Assembly (NCBI RefSeq): GCF_001552635.1
Contig: NZ_BCRO01000040.1
Span: 62,001-126,000 of the forward strand
From: Actinomadura hibisca NBRC 15177
GTDB taxonomy: Bacteria > Actinomycetota > Actinomycetes > Streptosporangiales > Streptosporangiaceae
Length of the DNA: 64,000 nt
Reading direction: 5' to 3'
The position numbers and the translations under genes are program-made. A model generated the notes under the pieces. It was given only the letters and a program-made list of their open reading frames with translations, was not told the origin of the DNA and searched no databases. Shown here piece after piece: positions 51,316-59,369 of the stretch; position 1 is the first letter of the stretch, and every line of letters begins with the position of its first letter.

Positions 51316-53148
51316 CTAGTGGAAGGTCCAGTAGCGCGTTGTTCCCGCTCCGCTTGTTGTCGCGAAGCTTTGGCCGTCTGGGGCGAACACGATGGTCTGG
51401 TAGCTGTCGGTGTCGCCGGGCAGCGTCGCCGTGTTGCGGCGGGTTGGGACGTGCCACAGGCGGATGTTCTTCTCGTCCGCGCTCACCAGCGTGTCGCCGT
51501 CCGGGCTGAACACCAGGGCCTTGATCTCGCCCTCGACGCCTTTCAGGGAGGCGCGGAGGTCACCGTCGGATGCGTCACGGAGTTCTACCGCCCAGTGGCT
51601 GCCGTTGGAGAGTGCGATGGTCTCGCCGTCGGGGCTGAACGCCAGGCAGGGGATTGAGCTGGCGGATTCGGAGGAGATCGCGTTGCCCTTGCCGGTGGCG
51701 ATGTTCCAGCACGTCAGGCGGCCTGACAGGTAGCGCGGGCCAGCGAGGGTCTTTCCGTCTGGGGAGAAGGTCAGCGCGTTGGCGGTGTAGTCCGTCTTCA
51801 TCTGGGTGTTCTTGTCGGTGGTGGTGTCCCAGATCTCGACGTATGCCGGGCCTTGGCCGCCACTGGCGGCCAGCGAGCGGTTGTCGGGGGCGAACATGAG
51901 GGCCTGGTCGCCCTGGGCTTTGGCGATGGTCTTGCGGGCCTTGCCCGATGCCACGTCCCACAGGCGCACGCCGCCGTTCTTGACGGCGCTGGCGAGGGTT
52001 CTGACGTCCGGGCTGAACGCCATGGGGCGCTGGTAGCCGTCGGAGTCCTCGATCTCGTGGGTGGTGACCTGCGCGGTGGCCAGGTCCCAGCGCAGGATCG
52101 ACGCGAAGCCCGCGCCGTACAGCGTCTTGCCGTCGGGGGAGAACGCCAGGTCGAAGACGGCGACCTCCGAGCTTGGCAGGTTGACCGCCTTCGGCACGCC
52201 GATCGGGGTCTTCGGGGCCGCGCGCCGTCTGGCGGCGGGCGCGTCCTGCGGCCACAGCAGCACGGTTGGGACGCTGACGGCGGCCGTCGCCGCGACGGCC
52301 GCGCCGCCGAGCAGGACGGCGCGGCGTGGCAGGCGACGCGAGGGTGTCGTGGTGAGCGCGGTCAGGACGTCCGGCAGGTTGGGGCGCTGGGCCGGGTTCT
52401 TGGCGAGGCAGGCCGCGATCAGGTCGCGCAGGTGCGGGTCGGCGGCCAGGCCGTCCAGGTCGGGCGGTGCGCCGACGATCCGGTGCACGATCGCCGGGAT
52501 CGTCGGCGCGTCGAACGGGCCGCGGCCTAGGGCGGCGTAGGCCAGCACGCAGCCGAACGAGAACACGTCGCTCGCCGGGCCGGTGACGTCGGCGCGCACC
52601 TGCTCAGGTGACATGAACGAGAAGGTGCCCACGACCGCGCCCGTCGAGGTCAGCGCGGTCGCGTCGGTGGCGCGGGCGATGCCGAAGTCGATGATGCGCG
52701 GGCCGTCCGGGGCCATGATGACGTTGCCGGGCTTGAGGTCGCGGTGCACCAGCCCGCACGCGTGGATCGCGGCGAGTCCCTCGGCCAGGCCCGCGCCCAG
52801 CTCGCGGACGGCGCGCGGCGCGAGCGGTCCTTGGCGCAGCACGACCTGCCGCAGGGACGGGCCGGGGACGAACGCCGTCACCATCCAGGGCGAGGCGGCG
52901 TTGGGGTCGGCGTCCACGACCTGCGCGGTGTGGAAACCGCCGACGCGGCGGGCCGCCTCGATCTCGCGGGCGAAGCGGCGGCGGAACTCCGGGTCGGCGG
53001 CGTACTGGGCGCGGACGACCTTCACCGCGACCTTGCGCCCGCTCGGCGAGGCCCCGAGGAACACCTCGCCCATGCCGCCCGCGCCCAGGCGTCCTTCGAG
53101 GCGGTAGGGGCCGATCTGGCGGGGGTCGTCGTTGCGCAGCGGGTCCAC
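51316..53148 (-). CDS. Ser/Thr kinase with WD40-like C-terminus
   Basis: A 610-residue PknB-type kinase. The kinase domain is at about 12-265, with glycine loop LGAGGMGEVF, AVKVV, HRDLKPGNVI, DFG, and FSFMSPEQV in the activation segment. One membrane helix follows (AVLLGGAAVAATAAVSV), then an extracellular beta-propeller of WD40-like repeats (FSPDGKTLYG, FSPDVRTLAS, FSPDGETIAL, FAPDGQSFAT). Kinases of this build sense unknown outside ligands. It is the downstream member of a tandem pair. Confidence 0.9.
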   Translation of the reverse strand: MDPLRNDDPRQIGPYRLEGRLGAGGMGEVFLGASPSGRKVAVKVVRAQYAADPEFRRRFAREIEAARRVGGFHTAQVVDADPNAASPWMVTAFVPGPSLRQVVLRQGPLAPRAVRELGAGLAEGLAAIHACGLVHRDLKPGNVIMAPDGPRIIDFGIARATDATALTSTGAVVGTFSFMSPEQVRADVTGPASDVFSFGCVLAYAALGRGPFDAPTIPAIVHRIVGAPPDLDGLAADPHLRDLIAACLAKNPAQRPNLPDVLTALTTTPSRRLPRRAVLLGGAAVAATAAVSVPTVLLWPQDAPAARRRAAPKTPIGVPKAVNLPSSEVAVFDLAFSPDGKTLYGAGFASILRWDLATAQVTTHEIEDSDGYQRPMAFSPDVRTLASAVKNGGVRLWDVASGKARKTIAKAQGDQALMFAPDNRSLAASGGQGPAYVEIWDTTTDKNTQMKTDYTANALTFSPDGKTLAGPRYLSGRLTCWNIATGKGNAISSESASSIPCLAFSPDGETIALSNGSHWAVELRDASDGDLRASLKGVEGEIKALVFSPDGDTLVSADEKNIRLWHVPTRRNTATLPGDTDSYQTIVFAPDGQSFATTSGAGTTRYWTFH

Positions 53149-53151
53149 GGG

Positions 53152-55119
53152 TCAGACCTTCCAGAGGGTCACGGTGCCGTCGGGCTTGCTGCCGCCCACG
53201 CCGGCGACGGTGCGGCCGTCGGGGGTGAGGGCGATGCGCTCGACGGACTGGGAGTGGCCGACGAGGGTGGTGGTGAGCGCGCCGGTGGTGGCGTTCCAGA
53301 CGCGGATGGTGCGGTCGGAGCAGGCGACGATGACCGCCGAGCCGTCCCGGGAGAACTTCACGTCCTTGGCGTTGGCTTCGCCTGTCTTGATGGTGAGGAG
53401 GGAGCGGCGGGTGGCGGGGTTCCAGATGCGGACGGTCCCGTCCGCGCCGCTGCTGGCGACGCGCTTGCCGTCGGGGCTGAACGCGACGCCGGTGACGCTC
53501 TCGGTGTGGCCGACGAGCTGGCCGCGCTTGCGGAGCGTCCGGCCGTCGAGGAGCAGGACGGTGCTGCCGGGCGGCTTGTTGTAGTAGCCGTCGACGCCGA
53601 CGGCGACGGTCTTGCCGTCCGGGCTGTAGACGATGGCGTTGACGCCGCTGTGGCCGAGGTCGTGGGTGGCGAGGGTGCGGCCGGAGGCGGCGTCGAAGAG
53701 GCGGGCGTGGGGGTTGGCGCCTGCGATGGTGCGGCCGTCGGGGCTGTAGGCGATGGCGTTCAGGCCGAATTCGCTGATGCGGAGGCTCACGCGGATGCGG
53801 CCGGTGGCGGCGTCCCAGAGGAGGAGGGAGCCGGGCGTGCTGGAGGAGCTGGCGACGGTCTTGCCGTCGGGGCTGAGGGCGAGGGCGCTGACCCAGCCCG
53901 TGCGCTCGATGGTGCGGAGGGCGCGTCCGGTGCTCAGATCCCAGAGGACGATCTTGGCGTCCAGGCCACCGGCGGCGAGGGTGCGGCCGTCCGAGGCGAT
54001 GGCGACTTCGGAGAGGGTCTTGATGCCTTCGGCGGCGAGCGAGCCGCTGGCGGAGACCAGGCCGTTCGGGCGGGGTGGCGCGGCGGGCGGCGACGCGCCG
54101 GCGTTCCCGTCCCGGGTCAGCAGGTAGGCGGCCGGGCCGCCGACGACGGCGGCCGCCGCGACCGCGCCGCCGCCGATGAGCAGCGTGCGGCGGTTGACGG
54201 GGGTGGCGGGCGCGAGGGTGGGGGCGTCCTGCTGGCGGGTGGCGACGAACGTGGCGTTGGCGTGCGTGCCGGTGGCGTCGTCGGGCGGGAGGAAGGTGGC
54301 GGGCCTTGGGGACAGGGCGACGATGCTCTGCGGCGCGGTCATGAGCGTGTCGAGGGTGGGGCGCTGGGCGGGGTCTTTGGCGAGACAGGCGGCGATGAGG
54401 TTGCGCAGGTCGTGGGGGAGCGCGGAGAGGTCGGGCTCGTCGTGCAGGACGCGGTGCACGATGGCGGGGATGGAGGTGGCGTCGAAGGGGCCGCGGCCGG
54501 TGGCGGCGTAGGCGAGGACGCAGCCGAGGGAGAAGACGTCGCCGGGTGGCCCGGAGGGTTGGCCCAGGACTTGTTCGGGCGGCATGTAGGCGTAGGTGCC
54601 GACGACGACGTTGTGCGAGGTCAGGACGGTGGCGTCGGTGGCGCGGGCGATGCCGAAGTCGATGATGCGGGGGCCGTCGGAGGCCATGATGGCGTTGCCG
54701 GGCTTGAGGTCGCGGTGCACCAGGCCGGACGCGTGGATGGCGGCCAGCCCTTCGGCGAGTCCGGCCGCGAGCCTGCGGACGGCGTCGGGATCGAGCGGCC
54801 CACGCTCGGCGACGACTTGCTGGAGGGACGGGCCGGGAATGAAGGCGGTGACGAGCCAGGGGGAGTCGGCGTTGGGATCAGCGTCCACGACCTGCGCGGT
54901 GTGGAAGCCGCCGACGCGACGGGCCGCTTCGACTTCGCGGGCGAAGCGCTGCCGGAAGCGCTCGTCCTCGGCGTACTCGGCACGGATGACCTTGACGGCG
55001 ACGCGCCGCCCGCCGGGGGAGACGCCGAGGAAGACCTGCCCCATGCCACCTGCGCCGAGTCGCGCTTCTAGCTGGTAGGGGCCGACCCGTTGGGGGTCGC
55101 TGGCATGTAGAGGTTCCAC
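53152..55119 (-). CDS. Ser/Thr kinase with WD40-like C-terminus, paralogue
   Basis: A 655-residue paralogue three bases upstream of the other kinase. It has LGAGGMGQVF, AVKVI, HRDLKPGNAI, DFG, YAYMPPEQV, one membrane helix (LLIGGGAVAAAAVVGG) and about seven propeller repeats with SPDGKTVA/SPDGRTIA cores and VRIWNPATRRSLL blades. The kinase halves are nearly identical and the propellers have diverged, fitting a duplication with new sensing. Both genes lie between CRISPR arrays 2 and 3. Confidence 0.9.
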   Translation of the reverse strand: MEPLHASDPQRVGPYQLEARLGAGGMGQVFLGVSPGGRRVAVKVIRAEYAEDERFRQRFAREVEAARRVGGFHTAQVVDADPNADSPWLVTAFIPGPSLQQVVAERGPLDPDAVRRLAAGLAEGLAAIHASGLVHRDLKPGNAIMASDGPRIIDFGIARATDATVLTSHNVVVGTYAYMPPEQVLGQPSGPPGDVFSLGCVLAYAATGRGPFDATSIPAIVHRVLHDEPDLSALPHDLRNLIAACLAKDPAQRPTLDTLMTAPQSIVALSPRPATFLPPDDATGTHANATFVATRQQDAPTLAPATPVNRRTLLIGGGAVAAAAVVGGPAAYLLTRDGNAGASPPAAPPRPNGLVSASGSLAAEGIKTLSEVAIASDGRTLAAGGLDAKIVLWDLSTGRALRTIERTGWVSALALSPDGKTVASSSSTPGSLLLWDAATGRIRVSLRISEFGLNAIAYSPDGRTIAGANPHARLFDAASGRTLATHDLGHSGVNAIVYSPDGKTVAVGVDGYYNKPPGSTVLLLDGRTLRKRGQLVGHTESVTGVAFSPDGKRVASSGADGTVRIWNPATRRSLLTIKTGEANAKDVKFSRDGSAVIVACSDRTIRVWNATTGALTTTLVGHSQSVERIALTPDGRTVAGVGGSKPDGTVTLWKV

Positions 55120-55362
55120 AGGGTCACCCGCCGTTGGGCTCGGAAGCGTCCCCGGTTTTCTAGCAGACAGGGATGTTCTTTCAACACCTTGTTGCTGTTG
55201 GTGTGATGCAGTGCATGGAGGTGGCGGTGGAGGGTGTCGGGCTGGTGCGCTTGCCGCTCTTGCTTGACGTCGGCTCGGCTGTCAACGCGCCCGGACCAGT
55301 TCGCGACCAGAGACGGGCCACGACTGGGGCGGCACAACAAGTTGGGCTAGCCCCAGCCAGAC
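55120..55362. other. Promoter region of the kinase pair
   Basis: No gene is visible. The minus-strand promoter of the kinase operon should lie close to 55120-55200, which is AT-richer (TTTCTAGCAGACAGGGATGT). Confidence 0.4.
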
Positions 55363-55518
55363 GCCGTACTCTGAGGCGCGATGACCTACCTGACTTGCCT
55401 GACCCACCTGGCGGACGGGAAGACGAACACCGTACAACTGTCGCTGCCCGAAATGTCCGTCTCTCCAAAAGTGCTCACGAATCGTGTTACTCGCTGGTAG
55501 AACCCCAGGTCAGCGAGT
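55363..55518 (+). promoter_or_regulatory. CRISPR leader 3
   Basis: Carries the common AAAGTGCTCACGAATCGTG block and GTTACTCGCTGGTAGAACC. Its upstream part (CCTGGCGGACGGGAAG, GAACACCG) is shared with leader 4 only. Confidence 0.75.
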
Positions 55519-56035
55519 CTGCTCCCCACGCACGCGGGGATGGACCCGAGCGCGTACCCGTACCAGTCCCGGCCCGGGTCTGCTCCCCACGCACGCGGGG
55601 ATGGACCCGGATACATGTCGGCGGGCTCCTAGCTCTCGGGCTGCTCCCCACGCACGCGGGGATGGACCCGAGGCTGTGCGCTTGGCGGAGGCCGCTGAGT
55701 ACTGCTCCCCACGCACGCGGGGATGGACCCGCCGAGCCGATGGCTCTGATCACGTTCGCGGACTGCTCCCCACGCACGCGGGGATGGACCCCGCAGCGGC
55801 GGCGCGATCAAGGGCAACCGCTTCTGCTCCCCACGCACGCGGGGATGGACCCGGCCGGACTGCCGACGGGCTACGGAGGAAACCCTGCTCCCCGCGCACG
55901 CGGGGATGGACCCGTACTGTTCAGGGACTGGGTCATGAAGAAATGCTGCTCCCCGCGCACGCGGGGATGGACCCCTGGTCCATCGAGTATGTGCCTCTTC
56001 TTCAGGCTGCTCCCCGCGCACGCGGGGATGGCTCT
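55519..56035 (+). CRISPR. CRISPR array 3, 9 repeats
   Basis: Repeats start at 55519, 55580, 55641, 55702, 55763, 55824, 55885, 55946 and 56007 with eight 32-base spacers. The first six have CCCCACGCACGCGGGG, while the last three have the CCCCGCGCACGCGGGG form seen in the other arrays. The last repeat breaks off after GGGGATGG, two bases before the stop codon of a minus-strand DUF397 gene. Confidence 0.97.
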
Positions 56036-56240
56036 AGAGGTCGTGGGTGCCGTGCTTGACGGCGGTGATGAAGGCGGCCCAGGTGGTGGAGGGCATGGCG
56101 AGGACAGAGCCGTGCGGGTCCTTGGAGTCGCGAGCCAGGTGGAAGTGCTGGACGGCCGCCACCTCTACGCACTGATCGGTGGCCTGCTGACTGTGGCTGC
56201 TCTTCGTCCACTGGGCATGGCTGAAGTCCGGGCTCATCAT
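56034..56240 (-). CDS. DUF397 protein
   Basis: A 68-residue DUF397 protein: WTKSSHSQQATDQCVEVA, VAVRDSK-type segment as LARDSKDPHGSVLAM, and the end TWAAFITAVKHGTHDL. Such proteins are normally encoded next to a DUF5753 regulator and act with it in actinomycete developmental control. Here the regulator is missing. Its stop codon touches the degenerate last repeat of array 3 and its upstream side touches leader 4. Confidence 0.88.
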   Translation of the reverse strand: MMSPDFSHAQWTKSSHSQQATDQCVEVAAVQHFHLARDSKDPHGSVLAMPSTTWAAFITAVKHGTHDL

Positions 56241-56389
56241 GGCCGCCTCTTTTCAGCTCGTCCGTACAGGTCGGTGGCAGATCCGACCAGCTCCATAGAA
56301 GTAGCCGGGGCTAGGGCTACCGCGCGCAAGTGCTCAAATGCGACGTTAGAGCGTGAACGTTGCCATGTCGATTGAGATAGGGGCCCCGG

Positions 56390-56514
56390 TGGCGGTGACT
56401 TACCTGGCGGACGGGAAGGCGAACACCGCCCAACTGTCGCTGCCTGAAATGTCTGTCTCTTTAAAAGTGCTCGCGAATCGTGTTACTCGCTGGTAGAACC
56501 GCAGGTCAGTGAGC
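56390..56514 (+). promoter_or_regulatory. CRISPR leader 4
   Basis: Near-copy of leader 3 (CTGGCGGACGGGAAGGCGAA, TTTAAAAGTGCTCGCGAATC, GTTACTCGCTGGTAGAACC). Confidence 0.75.
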
Positions 56515-56786
56515 CTGCTCCCCGCGCACGCGGGGATGGACCGGCATGGGCATGCCCGAACCGGCGGAGGCCATGCTGCTCCCCGCGCACGCGGGGATGG
56601 ACCCGCGGTCTCCCACATCCAGCCGCAGTGGCAGTGCTGCTCCCCGCGCACGCGGGGATGGATCCGAAACGGCCCGCCCCTCCCGAAGGAGGAGCGGCTG
56701 CTCCCCGCGCACGCGGGGGATGGACCCCGGAACCGACCGGTAGGCAACAGCTCCAGCGTCTGCCCTCGCGTGCGCGGGGATGGCTT
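56515..56786 (+). CRISPR. CRISPR array 4, 5 repeats
   Basis: Repeats start at 56515, 56576, 56637, 56698 and 56760 with four spacers. The third has ATGGATCC, the fourth an extra G, and the fifth is strongly degenerate (CTGCCCTCGCGTGCGCGGGG). The final bases run into the stop of the next DUF397 gene. Short and decayed compared with the others. Confidence 0.93.
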
Positions 56787-56994
56787 AGAGGTCGTAGACG
56801 CCGTGTTTGATGTTCGTGATGAGGGTGGCCCAAGTGGCGGAAGGCATGGTGAGGACGGGGCCGTTGGGGTTCTTGGAGTCGCGGGCTAGATGGAGGTGGT
56901 GCTGGATCACGGACACTTCGACACAGTCAGAGCCCTCGGCGGAACTGTGCGAGCTCTTGCGCCATCGGGGCTGGGGGGCTTTGAGCATTTTCAT
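56785..56994 (-). CDS. DUF397 protein paired with a DUF5753 regulator
   Basis: A 69-residue DUF397 protein (RWRKSSHSSAEGSDCVEVS, HLARDSKNPNGPVLTM, TWATLITNIKHGVYDL). Its ATG directly follows the TGA of the DUF5753 regulator gene, the normal arrangement for this pair. It is a paralogue of 56034-56240, and its stop likewise touches the last repeat of a CRISPR array. Confidence 0.9.
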   Translation of the reverse strand: MKMLKAPQPRWRKSSHSSAEGSDCVEVSVIQHHLHLARDSKNPNGPVLTMPSATWATLITNIKHGVYDL

Positions 56995-57843
56995 TCAGGC
57001 ATACTCCTCAACGGCTGCAGCGATGAGGTCCACCGATTCGCCAGGCGGCAGGGCCGCATCGCAAATCAGACCGAATCTCCTTTGGAGCCTATCCACTTCC
57101 CGTGTGCTCTCCACATAGAGCTCGCCGCCGTGGGACTCGATGTAAGCGATGGCGGGATCATCCGGGTCGCTGTACTCGAGAAGTACGAGAGAACCTCCCA
57201 GGCCAGCGTGCACGCCTGTAGAGAAGGGGAGAACCTGGAGAGTGATGTTGGGGCGCTTGTTCGCTGAGACCAGAGCTGTCAGTTGCTCCTGCATGACGTG
57301 TGGCGCTGTTGGGCCGCGCCGAATCACGGCCTCGTCCAGTACCAGGTGAAGTTCTGGCGCGGACGGTCGGGTGAGCAGCGCCTTGCGTGCGCTGCGTGCT
57401 TGGAGACGGCGCTCCAAGATGGCTTCCTCCTGATCGAAGGCTCCTGCCTTGATGATGGAGTAGGCGTATGCCTCGGTTTGGAGGACGCCGGGCACGAAGT
57501 GCGGCTGCCATGCACGGATGGCGGCTGCCTCGTCTTCCAGGGCGACGTATGAGGACTGGAAGACGTCGGAGTACGCACTCCACCAGCCGCGTTGACGAGC
57601 TTGTTTTGCAAGTTCGATGAGCTCGGCGCGCTCGGCGAGTGTCGCGCCGTACAGATCGAGGGCGTCGCTCACATCAGACGGCTTCGGTCGGGTGCGGGCA
57701 GCCTCGAAACGGACCAATTTGGTACGGGACCATCCGAGTCGGGCAGATGCCGCTTCGGTGGTAAGACCCGCTCGTTCTCGATATATGCGCAGTTCACGGC
57801 CCAGCCGACGGTGGCGGACGGTGGGGCTCTTGAAGCCGGTCAT
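56995..57843 (-). CDS. XRE-family DUF5753 regulator
   Basis: A 282-residue regulator from ATG 57843. It has an N-terminal XRE helix-turn-helix (LGRELRIYRERAGLTTEAAS, RLGWSRTKLVRFEAARTRP) and a DUF5753 domain (WQPHFVPGVLQTEAYA, NITLQVLPF, HAGLGGSLVLLEY). WhiJ-like proteins of this class with a DUF397 partner govern sporulation genes in streptomycetes. It differs from the two cassette regulators, which have another N-terminal type. Confidence 0.9.
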   Translation of the reverse strand: MTGFKSPTVRHRRLGRELRIYRERAGLTTEAASARLGWSRTKLVRFEAARTRPKPSDVSDALDLYGATLAERAELIELAKQARQRGWWSAYSDVFQSSYVALEDEAAAIRAWQPHFVPGVLQTEAYAYSIIKAGAFDQEEAILERRLQARSARKALLTRPSAPELHLVLDEAVIRRGPTAPHVMQEQLTALVSANKRPNITLQVLPFSTGVHAGLGGSLVLLEYSDPDDPAIAYIESHGGELYVESTREVDRLQRRFGLICDAALPPGESVDLIAAAVEEYA

Positions 57844-58161
57844 GCGTTGGAGTGTGACGACTGAGGCAGGCCGAAACAATCAGTTTCAAGAGAATCATGG
57901 AATTTTTGCAGCGTTGCATGGACAGAGCGCCGGAGGCGGGTTCACTATGGCGAGAGCGAGCACGCAACCACGGAGAGCGACCGGGGCGAGGTGGGACCGC
58001 CATGATCATTATTAGCAAGAGGGACGGTGTCACTCGACCCTCGCACGCGTCGAGACCCGCACGCGTGATGCGCGTGTAGCGGGCAGTAAGCCGCCGCGCG
58101 GCCGGTACAAGTTCCTAGGCTCGGCCCGGCCGCGCGGCTCATCCCCTCACGGAGGACGTCT
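57844..58161. promoter_or_regulatory. Divergent promoter region
   Basis: The region between the DUF5753 regulator and the plus-strand small genes is relatively AT-rich near 57880-57905 (TCAAGAGAATCATGGAATTT) and 58000-58020. A GCACGCGTGATGCGCGTG imperfect dyad lies at about 58060-58077. No gene is seen. Confidence 0.4.
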
Positions 58162-58491
58162 ATGAGAATACGCCGCACAGGTACCGCGCCGCAGGTCTGC
58201 GCGGACCTCCAACGTCACCACCTCGACCGCCTTTCCTGGGCGCTCGTCGAAGCCGGCTGGGCCGTCAGCTTCCGCTCCGCCGACCTCATCCCGCTGATGC
58301 GCGTCGTCCAACCCGCCTTCCCCCTCGTCGGCGAGTCCGTCACTGTCCACGCCCACCGCTGGCGGCTCTGGTTCCACGACAGCTCCGGCCGCGCCATCGC
58401 CCCCGTCTCCGACCTCCGGCGCGCCGTCGCCGGGATCGGCGTCTCGCTCGCCCCCTGCCGCCCCGCCGCCTCCCGGCGGGACGCGGCATGA
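58162..58491 (+). CDS. Hypothetical protein
   Basis: A 109-residue protein from ATG 58162 with GGAGG upstream. It has one hydrophobic-aromatic core (LSWALVEAGWAVSFRSADL, VHAHRWRLWFHDSSG) and an Ala/Arg-rich tail. No family recognised. It overlaps the next gene by four bases, and the trio with the HATPase looks like one operon. Confidence 0.65.
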   Translation: MRIRRTGTAPQVCADLQRHHLDRLSWALVEAGWAVSFRSADLIPLMRVVQPAFPLVGESVTVHAHRWRLWFHDSSGRAIAPVSDLRRAVAGIGVSLAPCRPAASRRDAA

Positions 58492-58688
58492 ACGGCGCAC
58501 CCCACCCAGCCCTCGCCGTCCTCTGCCACCGCTTCCCCGGCGTCGAGATCTGGCGCGGCCGCTACACCGGGCACTGGCTGGCCATCGCGGGCGGCTATCT
58601 TCTCCAGGCCGTTCGGCCTGACGACCTGGCCGCCGCGATCGTTCACTTCACCGAACCGCAGGCGCGAGGGCCGTTCCATGGCTGGTGA
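58488..58688 (+). CDS. Small hypothetical protein
   Basis: A 66-residue protein (HRFPGVEIWRGRYTGHWLAI, LLQAVRPDDLAAAI). Such short proteins are often encoded beside actinomycete HATPase-type anti-sigma-like proteins. It overlaps both neighbours (ATGA at its start, 11 bases at its end). Confidence 0.65.
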   Translation: MNGAPHPALAVLCHRFPGVEIWRGRYTGHWLAIAGGYLLQAVRPDDLAAAIVHFTEPQARGPFHGW

Positions 58689-59052
58689 GCAGCGGCGAGT
58701 CTTCACCGCCTCGCCTGAGCAGGTCCGGGTGGCGCGGGGTTGGGTTGCTGATCTGCTCGGCTCTGATCATCCTGCGGCCGACGACTGCGTTCTGCTGGTC
58801 TCGGAGACCTTCACCAACGCTGTTTTGCACGGTGGCGGGGCGCGGGTTGAGGTCTGCGTCCAGGTTGGTGAGCGCGCCGTTCGGGTTGAGGTGATCGATG
58901 ACGGCGGTCGTGGCCTGCCCCATTACGTCGATGATCCGCGTGGCGAAGGTGGGCGTGGGTTGCCCATCTTGCGGGCGCTCGCCAAGGAATGGGGGTTCGA
59001 GGTATTGCTCGACGAGCGGCTTCGGGTCTGGTTCCGCATCGAGGCCGAATAG
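58678..59052 (+). CDS. HATPase anti-sigma-factor-like protein
   Basis: A 124-residue stand-alone HATPase_c domain of the RsbW/SpoIIAB type. The N-box is LLVSETFTNAVLHGG, G1 is VEVIDDGGRGLP and the G2-like segment is GEGGRGLPILRAL. Such ATPases bind and inhibit sigma factors or phosphorylate anti-anti-sigma proteins. Together with the DUF5753/DUF397 pair it makes a whiJ/abaA-type regulatory locus. A strong hairpin follows. Confidence 0.85.
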   Translation: MAGEQRRVFTASPEQVRVARGWVADLLGSDHPAADDCVLLVSETFTNAVLHGGGARVEVCVQVGERAVRVEVIDDGGRGLPHYVDDPRGEGGRGLPILRALAKEWGFEVLLDERLRVWFRIEAE

Positions 59053-59056
59053 CCAG

Positions 59057-59087
59057 GAGCCCCGGTCCTGTGACAGGACCGGGGCTC
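59057..59087. terminator. Perfect hairpin terminator
   Basis: 15-base arms at 59057-59071 and 59073-59087 separated by one base, five bases after the HATPase stop. Probably bidirectional, since the convergent small gene ends at 59095. Confidence 0.8.
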
Positions 59088-59094
59088 TCTGATG

Positions 59095-59322
59095 TCACCA
59101 GGAGTCGTCTTCGCGTTCCGCCTTCTCGACGCCTTCCTCTGTCGGAGGCAACGAGTCCGACTTGTCCGTGTCCACGCCTGGGACGCCGGTGCCGCTGACG
59201 CCCGGTTCGTTGATCTTGCCTGGCACCGTGCGGCCCCGCGCGTCGCTGTCGCGGGTCACCGGGGCGAACTCTTCGTCGTGTGGGTCCTTCGGCTCGTGGC
59301 CGAGGTCATCGCGGTCCGTCAT
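59095..59322 (-). CDS. Small acidic hypothetical protein
   Basis: A 75-residue, highly charged protein (MTDRDDLGHEPKDPHDEEF). GTGVPGVDTDKSDSLP matches the protein at 38610-38831. Probably disordered; function unknown. Confidence 0.65.
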   Translation of the reverse strand: MTDRDDLGHEPKDPHDEEFAPVTRDSDARGRTVPGKINEPGVSGTGVPGVDTDKSDSLPPTEEGVEKAEREDDSW

Positions 59323-59369
59323 GAAGTGGATCTACCCGCTGACGTCCGCTTATGCGTCGGAAGACGCTT

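Noticed and set aside
52744..55071. Long Gly/Ala-rich plus-strand frame opposite the kinases
   Set aside because: Shadow of the minus-strand kinase and propeller codons.
46470..57000. cas genes hidden near the arrays
   Set aside because: All substantial frames between 46 and 59 kb are accounted for by methyltransferase, regulators, cyclase, kinases and DUF397/HATPase genes; none has Cas3, Cascade or Cas1/2 motifs.
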